A stretch of DNA of 64,000 bases. Source: CALBJU01 sp965247125. GTDB lineage: Bacteria > Bacteroidota > Rhodothermia > Rhodothermales > UBA10348. A model generated the notes under the pieces. That model was not told the DNA's origin and did not search any database. It saw only the letters and a list, made by a program, of their open reading frames with translations. Shown in pieces: positions 17,001-25,100 of this stretch; the first letter of the stretch is position 1; every line of letters starts with the position of its first letter. The position numbers were made by a program, and so were the translations under genes. The stretch spans positions 682,001 through 746,000 of the forward strand of contig CBDFGO010000002.1 in the NCBI GenBank assembly GCA_965247125.1, given 5' to 3'.

Positions 17001-18481
17001 TCACCGCCAAGCCCATCATTATCGAAAACAGTGGCAGCATTTGTCACATCACCCGTAAATGATGTAGTGGCATTGAATGTAAAGAGAGCATCGTCTGCGT
17101 TTTCAATTTCAACGACATAGTCAATGTCTTCATCGCCGTCGTCAGCATCGGTCATGGAAGCTTCCGTGATCGTACCGTTGAGAACGAAAACATCGTCATT
17201 GTCGATAATAATGGAGAACGTCTCATCGCCGTCTCCACCAGAACCGTCATCACCCACGTCATCCGTTGCTTCGAGAACGATGTTGTCAATTGTGGTTGTT
17301 CCGGATGCGTTGCTAACACGGGTACCACCAGCTTCTGTGTCACCAATGGTAAGCGTGCTGGCCATCGTGAAAGTACCGCCACCGGTCACGTTCAAATCAC
17401 CGCCATTGAGGTCAAGATCAGTCGTAGTAACCGCGTCATCTGAGCCATGATCAAAGTCATCACCGTCTACTGAAGCAGCTCCCTGAAGGTCCAAAACAGC
17501 ACTTGCAAGCAGATCTACTCCACCAACATCCAGTGTTGACTCGAACGTGCTGTCGGTCCCGCCGTCGGCTTCAAAATTATCTGCCGTTGCAGCACCCTGA
17601 ACCACGAGAACGATTGTACCTACTGCGTCAAATTCATCGTCTACGTCAACCGTGCTCTGGAAGGTATAGGTTCCGGAGCCCTCCAAGTAGATGTCGCCAT
17701 CACCACCGATTGAATCATCGGCCGTGACTGCGCCCTGAAATACGGCATCGCCATCATCCTCTACATCGAGGTAATTAGTGATCAGGACCTGGTCCACCGT
17801 AAATGTTCCGTCGTCGTATGAGTCCGAGTCACCGACGTAGAGATCACCACCACCCATATCCCCGTCAGCGGGAAGTTCGATGCCAGTCGTGATATCGGTG
17901 TCAGTACCACCAGACGAGTCAACGTTGTAGTAGAGATGGAACATCCCTTCGTAAGACGGACTTGCTCCAGCGATCGTCGCAATCGAAGGAGTGTCATCTG
18001 ACTCCATGTAGACCTGAGAATCATCGTCAACGATTAGAATTCCCGAATCAATGGTCAGTGTAGCATAGCTGATTTCAACGTAATCGACCTTGAATGCTCC
18101 ATCACCGCCCGATATGGACACGGCTTCATCAACATAAAGACCGTCGAAATCTGCGATTGTGTTTGCTCCTGCGGCCTGCACCTGTACCGTTCCACCGAAT
18201 CCATCAAGATCCAGATCCTCAGTGTATGTACCAGCAAGAACAACGATGGTATCATCGTCGGTCGCAGCTGCTGTTGCCGTAGCGAAGGTTAGAAATGGCC
18301 CCACACCGGCACCGGCGTTTGCCATCTGGCTTCCATCGTTGGTGTTGTCGCCTTCTGTCGAGTTAACGTACCAGGTATAGGTATCCTGCGCCTGCGCAGC
18401 CTGAACGCCTAACATTGTGAAAGCAACCAAGAATACCATAAAGGTATTTGTTACGAGTTGTAGCAGTCTCTTCGTAAACAT
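11036..18481 (-). CDS. Giant Asp-rich surface protein: solenoid, Ig repeats, dockerin-like, T9SS CTD
   Basis: About 2,481 residues from the ATG at 18481, which has AGAGG 8 nt upstream and opens a 32-residue signal peptide (ends QAAQAQ). Upstream in-frame ATGs at 18505 and 18550 lack a ribosome binding site. Residues about 33-85 resemble the opening of DUF1565-type beta-helices. About 85-1,730 is a very Asp-rich repetitive body with recurring short beta units (for example GDLTVEDDASW), probably a right-handed solenoid. A module shared with the gene at 19163 spans about 1,735-1,915 (EFPTGDATGNYRPF). Three Ig-like repeats follow (to about 2,200), then a dockerin-like pair of Ca-loop/helix units about 2,201-2,262 (GDVDGSGGPSP; ADYNGDSDVTAFDA). 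A possible cohesin-like domain (about 2,268-2,383) and a sorting domain (NYPNPFNPSTAINF) end it. Confidence 0.8.
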   Translation of the reverse strand: MFTKRLLQLVTNTFMVFLVAFTMLGVQAAQAQDTYTWYVNSTEGDNTNDGSQMANAGAGVGPFLTFATATAAATDDDTIVVLAGTYTEDLDLDGFGGTVQVQAAGANTIADFDGLYVDEAVSISGGDGAFKVDYVEISYATLTIDSGILIVDDDSQVYMESDDTPSIATIAGASPSYEGMFHLYYNVDSSGGTDTDITTGIELPADGDMGGGDLYVGDSDSYDDGTFTVDQVLITNYLDVEDDGDAVFQGAVTADDSIGGDGDIYLEGSGTYTFQSTVDVDDEFDAVGTIVLVVQGAATADNFEADGGTDSTFESTLDVGGVDLLASAVLDLQGAASVDGDDFDHGSDDAVTTTDLDLNGGDLNVTGGGTFTMASTLTIGDTEAGGTRVSNASGTTTIDNIVLEATDDVGDDGSGGDGDETFSIIIDNDDVFVLNGTITEASMTDADDGDEDIDYVVEIENADDALFTFNATTSFTGDVTNAATVFDNDGLGGDDEGMEVGTGATVSVSSAGAFSGLGFWGGLGTMDITEDGADLDNLSEVGNFVLSGVRDFTTVAFVATGNVDIQSDGVTIASAGGASDVGGVLTVSGDGLTWDVTAAGETLTTDGLSVTGTGFTFGDAADDVLTSGGTTDLGDGTVHGDLNVDNGDFSTDGGAIADDFDVDGGSATFGGASSVGGTVNVEEDVTIVAGATVTWTDLDVDLSDILGTLTVNGELDLTDTTAGDLADPIVATSLTLRGGLTIASPDGDMDASEVDIVINGDFTGGLLDGLDGVLVNIPSGGATFTPGPNTIMHGFSVTGSGRTLAIGLGFEIDELGLGVQNDATIALGSQTITISDGGLTLDDEAAVTTSEPAGALAFTGGGVQVVAVTGAPTTDPVLSNIRINGTTTLDIDDDIDISGDVSLNDGTWDIDATVNMTGAVATITRDPSTGLLDASGGTLDGAWDVVYFGSSGRASGEFADGHTDDVTVNMSDGESIVMDVAGTATGNLHVEDGLVDVTADVEFGGNFTNSADLDQFDVDVGGSLTIGGDFTVTESDDAPEADFASMDGDVTIGGDLSVPTDMVLDGRDLFLTGDSSSHTNAGSIQNDIYVNGITVSIAGTTDDVNADAGVFDSLDFTDATATMTDIQETGDIFLTDSSVDISYVDGDDEAITDNYQLDGASSLTVRGTTANADGIEADDVTIYDTSSITLEAGVEWRSLILADSDDDDVTMDLNGNTLSFYDCCFDALLDATVTVTDGTIEIQDDAGVRFDVTFNLEGLVLPNFTNNDATDVLDVLSDFEVSGTYTAADNVNVDLNGNTLTLSGDAVFGADVNHYEGEFETTGTTITSAGDTAYDDLTINSSSTTTFADDGDGPYEVTVGGDFTQTMGDMNITDQDFTLTGGVFDSDDGDINMDAGGQFYIGEDTDFDTNDRDMSFLNFGFDAVVDMTLGDGGDGITVTGELEIDDGGAVAMDDPTVDEDSATFTVGDGATIFVFEDGVLAIFEEDPTLGTGLNYDYDSGAPTTSGNELATDIATLTLRDDTDLNLDDDVSLTVSGSVTLDGTLDIDPDDGDEESVTLADGGTLTLDDDGAFNGEEGLTFAGDYHLVIDGEQTTNDEEFPAAPVPLSLTINDDLEPHEDRTVVDFITDAELDLTTSVVILTVTGDLTVEDDASWETDDTAYLSMAGSAAQTMTSDGAAPGDLEIDNAAGVTLDGSDLDFSGGGTLYLTDGPLTTGDNTVILDHGGTADQGYTRVDGVINGNVEKDADLDDGPPNRIEFPTGDATGNYRPFAITFNDPEGDIGLDPVTFSVAYDGTSPMGTNGLPIATTDSEGNDLSIGRYPEFHWVVSSDPTISPSVDYDVEYQADGYDNFEGESVERTRAIRRQDGATTNFWILTSPEAGDNDNFALSATEPKVVARNAVGAINSTGVLFTFGLEQNMVAHAVADVTLNAGNTEDIDLLAVFDGGDEDYSYDISGDDAVATGADAADVLTVTGVGAGVTTLTVVATDGFGDTATASVAVTVNAAFVAGDALDPVTVNEGAADQDVDASGASTGGTAPVGYAVGTDDAAVATATVDAAGLVTVTFVGVGTATVTVTATDDEGDTVDSDIAVTVNASVGANDALADVTLDAGETADTDVSGEFTGGTIAADYAYTAASDDEDVATVSVDGATVTATGVSAYTVVDGEVTGDAAAATVTVTATDDLGATFTSTYTVDVNPVSGDVDGSGGPSPAGASAILDYSLGLTTMTAKQQAAADYNGDSDVTAFDAALVFAAFFGGKGEIAATPTADLSFGEIVRENNIVFIPVIVTGDVNEVVSASFSTLIDPAFATIVGVTSELSDGWLFRHVVREDGSVLLALAGFGGMSADGSIATINIELTSSDVQFNLGAEGAVNDNPTMSIDDVEVAQLPETFSLHGNYPNPFNPSTAINFDLPESADVEIHVIDMIGRQVMTLPATTIAAGANRTIQIDASRLASGTYFYRVIAKMESKTLIETGRMMLVK

Positions 18482-19162
18482 TGACTGTGCCTCTTTGATT
18501 TTCATCGGTAAGAAATGATGAGTTGTGTGAAAGATATCGCCCTGTAACAACCGGGCAGTCTCAATATCTAGCTAGTCCTCGGTCCAACCGAACACAAAAA
18601 ATGTTCGGCCGCGAAATGATTTTCGCACCGACCAATGCATTTGGGGTGGGGTAGCAAGAAGTTCAATTTGTCGTATCGAAGCTATTATAAGTGCCTCATT
18701 TACAAAGGTTTAGCCCGCTCAGAACAATCGTAACCGTCCTGGTGGGGTGTTTTGCATAATGGTCTAAATACACGTGATAATCGGCCGATACCTAACCGTT
18801 GGGTGTGTTTTTCGAGCTGATTATCGCCTGCTTTTTTCGCCCTATTCAACGCCGCTAAAGATCCCGCTTTTTCAGGAGGGAATCAACGTCTTCGCAGAAA
18901 GATCTTTTCCTAATGCGCCACAATCTCTTGTGAAGTGATTTTACCTCCCGTTCGGGCTCCGATAATCTCCTCAATGTTAGCCGCGCAAACACGCCGATTA
19001 CGCCGTCTGCGAAGAGAGAGAATCGGCGAAATCTGGACGAAAGTTAAGCCGCTTTCTATGCAGCCTCACATAGTCGCAAATTTCAGGGTTTATGGTCGCT
19101 CCTTGGGGATGTACATTGGGCCCTTCCTGTGATCGGTCCAAAGAAATCAAATCTTCTGCTCT
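18482..19162. promoter_or_regulatory. Divergent intergenic region between the two giant genes
   Basis: 681 bp without a credible gene; the short ORF at 18935-19132 has no recognisable features. It must hold the promoters of both giant genes. Visible structures are two adjacent inverted repeats near 18588-18626, and GATAATC at 18776-18782 facing GATTATC at 18819-18825. No clear TAnnTTTG/TTG promoter pair was found on either strand. Confidence 0.6.
18588..18626. repeat. Two adjacent small inverted repeats upstream of the giant gene
   Basis: CCGAACA (18588-18594) pairs with TGTTCGG (18602-18608) across a CAAAAAA loop. Two bases later, GCGAAA (18611-18616) pairs with TTTCGC (18621-18626) across TGAT. 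They lie 107-145 nt upstream of the start at 18481. They could form tandem hairpins in the mRNA leader or be operator-type sites. Confidence 0.6.
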
Positions 19163-22100
19163 ATGGCGAAGCGTCTTGCCAGTTTGATTGTGTTGTGCGC
19201 CGTCGCGCTAGCGGCAGGCGCACAAGATTGTACCGCCTGGCTGAACGCCTCGGATGGCAACGACACCAACCCCGGAACGCAGACACTCCCACTACGCTCC
19301 TTCGAGTTCGCCTTCGAGTCGCTTCCACAGGGTGCCGTGGTCTGCACGGCTGCTGGCGAATATTTCTATGGTGAAGATGCGGATGGTGTTCACCTCGAGG
19401 AGGCAGACAAATCCATGACCTTCGTCCTCGAGCAATTTGCCGGCCTGACCGAGATTCGTTTTTCGGAGTCCGAATTTATTCTGGATATCGGAAGCGGGAT
19501 CGTCAGCGTGCTCAACCAATCGGCCACAGCCCTCGTCATGGGAAGCGGGCTGGTCAACATTGACGACCCGATGGATCCCGGCTTGTTGAACTTCGTGCAC
19601 ACCGTGGCATTCCTCTCTGGCCGACTCGATGTGACAGGCGTGACCCTGACTCTCGAGCCCTCTGTTGGAAATCCGGATTGGACGCACCCGACCAACTCCC
19701 TCAAGACTCCACCGACCGATGCACGCATCGAATTTTCGGACGGTGTGGCTCCGACGGACATTACTTACGAGCCCGGACACCGGTCGCTCCTGGTGAACCC
19801 GCAGACCGATGGAGGTGGTGGAATGCTGGCTATCCTCCCCACCAATCTGTCGGATACCGACCTGACGTTCGTGGGACCGGGCACCGCTCTCTTCAATGGC
19901 GACCTGACGCTTTCTGACGGGATGGTCGAGTTTCGACACAGTGGTGAGGTTCGCTTCTCCGGCGCGATTCGGGTCGATATGACCAGAGAGAGCATCGATG
20001 TCGGAAATGGTTTCACGGGTACGATTACGTTCGAAAATGAGCTCATCCTCTTCGCATCCGGCGCTGATGCGGCTTCATGGCGGCTGAACGGGACAGGAAA
20101 CGTCTCAGCGGCAGTTATGCAGTCTGAGGGCACGCGGCCCATAGAGCCTGATCTCATGTTTGAATGGGGATCCTCTGGGGATTTGAACATCGATTCGATA
20201 TCCAAGACGTCCATCGGAGGCAATATGGAGCCTGCTCTGGGCGTTTCGGTGCTTTCTGGAAGATTCCTGATTGGAGATGGCGCCACCGCACAGGTAATGC
20301 CGGGATCACTGTCGGTAGCCGGTGAAATGATTTTTGGGGCGAACATCTCCCTGGCATCCAGCCCGGCGCCACTGACTAATACCGGAGTGATAGACCTGTC
20401 TTCTCATCAACTCACGACGGGCTCGCTCACGGATGATATTATTAATAATGGCTCAATCACGGGTTCATCGGGAGCGCTGATGGTCGTGAGCGGGGACGCA
20501 TCATTGAGAGGAGGTGGTGCGATAACCATACCTGTTGAGATCACCGCCCCATTCGAACTGGGCTCTCACAACGTATTGGCAGCTATATCGGTGTTAAATG
20601 GTGGAGTATTGACGATTTCAGCGTCTTCCAGTGTCTCAGCATTAGGGATTGAACTGATGTCTGGATCTTCCCTGTCAATGGCCCAGAGTACCACGCTTAC
20701 TCTCCTCGGAGGACTAGCGGCGCGCAGCGGTTCGGCACTGGTTTTTGCCACCGGTTCGTTGCTTTCACAGAACGGCAACCTCTTGATAGAGGACTCGGTC
20801 ACAGGATCTTCCGATGGTGGAATAATCGAACTTTCCGGCAACACGCCTGGCATCTCCATTGCCACAGGTGCGGTCTCTCCTGATCTTTCCATTGTTGGGG
20901 GCGCCGCAACGTTTACAGGCGGCTCGGAATTACCTGGAGTAGCGATAAATGGAGGATCCCTGACGATTGACGTTGGGGGCGATTTCCAGTGTGGCGGCGA
21001 TATGAATATCGAGTCTGGCACCCTCTCACTGTCGACCCCGGGAGAGGTGACCTTTCTTGGATCTCTGACTCTGTCAAGCGGAAGCGTTGCATCCATCGAC
21101 GCGAGTACATTTCGCCCCGGCGGCGATCTTTCCATTACCAGTTCCGAGTTGGATCTGAACAGTTCTGTTGTGCACCCCATTGACGGGAGCACAGTAGAAC
21201 TATATTCAGACGCCGTTGTCGTGCTCCCATCCCTCCTTCTTGCTGATTCGGACGCCAACCTCCTGATAACAGGACTCTTCACCATTCCTGGTGATGTGCT
21301 CCTTTCGAGCGGAGAACTCATCATTGAGTCTAGTGGAGTATTGACGATTAACGGTGATATTAGCCGTACTAGTGGCATTTTTGAACCAGTCGATGGGGGA
21401 ACATTGGTGCTGGCTGGTGCCCAGTCTCAATCATTATCTGGATTTTCTTCCAGCGTGCTCCCATCCATTGTCGTGAGTGGAGCGGGCGCGGAGATCGGCG
21501 AGAATACTGTGGTGCTGGGTAGCCTGGAACTGCTGGCTGGTATTATGACGATTTCCGGTGGGAGCACCCTATCCGTTTCGAATGATCTACTGCTATCCGG
21601 TGGAACGTTCAGTGCGAGCGCGGGCTCCGAAGTTACCCTCGGTGGCGACTGGCGTATGTCGTCGGGAATGTTCGAAATGCTTGGAGGGAATCTGAGCATT
21701 GCTGGTGATGGCCTGATTTCTGGCGGCATCATTCAGGCGCCCTCCACCGGAGTGTTTTTTGATGGTAGTTCACAGCAGCGAGCTTCGTTCGAAATTGAGA
21801 CGCTGTTCAGGCATCTTGAACTGGAGAGCGATGTCGAACTTATTGTGGATGCGGGTGCTATGTCAATCTCCGAACGGATCATCGTCTCAACTGGTGCGTC
21901 GCTTGACTTAGTCGGCGCCTCTATTCTTTTGGGTTCGGGACAACCCACCGCTGCGATAAAAAACAAAGGCAGCATCCAGTCCTCCGACGGATGGATCGAT
22001 CTAGCCGGCGACGCCACGTTTTCTCTCTCAGGCATGGGCCAATTTGGGGCGTTAAAGGTCAATCTTTCCGATGATGAGGCACTCGTTGAGGTAGCTCAGG

Positions 22101-25100
22101 GAAACGGCGGCTTCCGTGTATCAGACGATATTCTGTTTCTGAGTGGCTCCATCGATCTGAGGGGCAATTCATTGGAGTTCAGTGGAGGTGTCCAGATCCC
22201 TGAAGTAACGCTGAACCTTTCAGATTTGATCAATTCACCCGGCGCGCCCGATGGGCGCGGCTTCGTAGATACGATTTCTGAATTGTCCGTCGTGGCGGGA
22301 AGCAGTTATGATCTCGCTTACACGGGCTCCATCACTACACTACATCTCGTTAGTGAAGAGTTTCAGGATGGGTTCGTCCGCAACCTTCTGGTCGAGGCCA
22401 TGGACCCGGTAAACGTGCCTCCTATTTTTGGAGTCCGCTCCGGCGAGAGCAGATCTATCTCAGGCGCATTGAATGTAGCAGCTGGCTCATTGCTTCGCCT
22501 CGATGAGGAATCGTTTGCACTGCCGGGTGACGCAGTTTCTCACTTTGTCAACGGCACGATTTCGGGAGACGGAATCTTGAGGCTGGAAGGATCCGGTTCT
22601 CCGCTGTTGAGCACCGTTGAGGGAGGCTCGAGGATCGAGAACCTCGAAATTGAGGTGCAATCAACTACGACTGCATCTGTCATCTCCGGCATCACTGATT
22701 TTGATTCTGTTCGAATTCTAGGCGGATCAGTTCGCTGGAGCGGCATTCCGGCTCGGATTTCAGAAGAGTTCGCGATCGAAGGCGGCGAAGTGGCGCTGCA
22801 GACCTCACTGCAAGTGCTGAGTGGTGCGCGTCTGACAGGCGAAAATGCGGTTTTGAGCCTCGAACAGGGCTCACTCGTAACCTTCCTGGACAATACCGAG
22901 ATCTCGCTCGCGTCCAGTTTGGAGATCGATGTAGGAGCTGGTGCGCGCTCAGCAGACTCCCGTTCCGATGGATTTATCGTGCTGGCTGGATCTGCGACGA
23001 TTGGTGCTACGGCCGGAATTCCCCGGCTTTTAATTTCGGCCGACTCAGAAATTGCCAGTTCAGACAACGTTTTCCTTTCTTCCAATCTGATCGTCACTGA
23101 GTGGTTTGAAATCGAAAACGGCGATCTGTTCGTTGGAGAATATGATCTTGAGTTTCTGGGTGGATCTGTAATTCTGGACAGTGACTCTGACCCCTTTGAC
23201 GGGGATGGAGACAACATCTCTGGTGATTTTTCCGGCCAGCTGGGTCGCCTGATCATCTCCGGTGAGACAACGGTGACCCTGGGGAACGACACAAATCTTC
23301 AGTCAATCGATTTACTGATTGACGCGGGTGGGGGGACGGTTTCGTTGGCATCCACGACCAGTCAACCTCACTCGCTGATTCTGTCCAACCGACCGTTTCT
23401 TCTACGATCCGGAGAATTCAATTTGGGCCTGCAAGACCTCGTGCTGAACGGCTCCATCGAACAGGTTCTACTCATTGAGGGTGGCTCGATCAAGGCTCAG
23501 TCATTGCAGTCCGTCCTCCCTGGATCGATGCCTCCCCTTCAGACCGGTAGGTACGCACCCTTTATCGACGCAGATGTTGGCGAAATCGTGCTCACAGGAG
23601 GGGGAAATGCAAGCATCCTCGCTCTAAGCGAAACTACCATACCTCACCTCCGCTTGTCCGGAAATGTCAGGTTGGAAGCATCGTCATCGCCGGTAGTGGT
23701 ATCAAACCGCTTTGTCTTCGCCGAGCAGGGGGCCAGCTTGATCATCGACCTGGCGGATGGGCTCCGCTTTTCGGACGGCGCGGTCCTCATCCGACGAGGC
23801 AGGGGTACGCTCTCTGCACAGCCCATCTTCCAGGGAAGTGCGGACGTGTTTTACGAGTTGGATGACGGTGATGTGACGGGTAACGATACCGGATTTTTAC
23901 AGGGAGATTTGGTCACTGGTTTCGAAATTCCGTCCATCACCGGGCAACTTGGTGTCCTCTCTGTTCTGGCTGGAAACTCCGGATCCACGATCAACAGGGT
24001 CAAACTTGCAACAGATATTATCGTCTCGGAAGCGCTGGTCATTCACTCCGGTGACCTTGACCTGAACGCGCACCAATTGACGCTGACCGACGGGTCGTTG
24101 CTCGCCGTGGACCAAATCGATGCAGCGAGTCCGGGTCAGATCATTGGCAGCGGTTTGATGAGTCCGGGCGCGATTAATCTCGGGGTAGCAGCACGACACA
24201 CCAACATAGATCTGTCTCCTCCATTGATCGGAACACTGTCTGTTGACCGTGCGAGACTGTACATCGGTATGTCTCAATCATCCATCCCCAGAACCATACG
24301 GTTGGGTGGTACTCTCCAGGCAGACACGGTCAGCGTTTCCGGAAGTGAAAATGGAGACTCGTTCCGCATGGACGGCCACGATCTCGTGGCCTCAGGGTCA
24401 CTTTCGCTGGAAGACATCGAAATGTCTTCATCGCAGGTGGCAAGCATTCAAACTGGTGGGTTCATGTTGGATGCCGGGTCGTCCCTGACTGGACCGATCG
24501 AAGTGGTAGTATCTGGCAACGCACAGATTGACGGAGAATTCAAGGGACTCGTGCTGGAAATCGCGAGTGATCTCGGTGTCTCCCAAACGCTTGGAAGTAA
24601 TACGCTGCTTCGTTTCACGGGTATATCGCAGGTGTGGAGTGTATCGCAGCCTCTCGAAATCAGCACGCTGGCAATTGAGCAAGTGGAGACACCCGGCGCT
24701 CGGGTTGATCTGCAATCCACAAACGGCACCGTGGAGATTTCCATCACCGATGAACTCGTGCTCGATTCAGGGCTGTTGGTGTTGAATGGTCACTCGCTCT
24801 TGCTCGCGGGGAGTGAAACCGGGTTCAGTCGATCGCCCAACCCAGGAGTCGTGTCTCATGTAGTCGGTCAGATCGTTCGAAACGCAGACGAGAATTCCAC
24901 CGAATCATTTGTCTTTCCAGTTGGATCATCGACCGACTATCGTCCCTTTTACTTCTCGTTCTCCAGTCCACTCCTGTCCGCCAGTCGACTTGGTATTGAG
25001 CACGTGACGGGTCAGTATTCCTCTCGCACTGGCCTCCCGCTCACCGCTTCAGACGGCGCGCTCATCGTTGATGCTGCACCTTTCTCCTGGATCATGTCCA

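Noticed and set aside
5883..18481. Classical cellulosome
   Set aside because: No glycoside hydrolase or carbohydrate-binding module is linked to the dockerin-like or cohesin-like domains.
20566..21378. 270-codon minus-strand frame inside the second giant gene
   Set aside because: Antisense shadow of the Ser/Gly-rich repeats. Its product is low complexity, without signal or motif; likewise the frame at 22540-23292.
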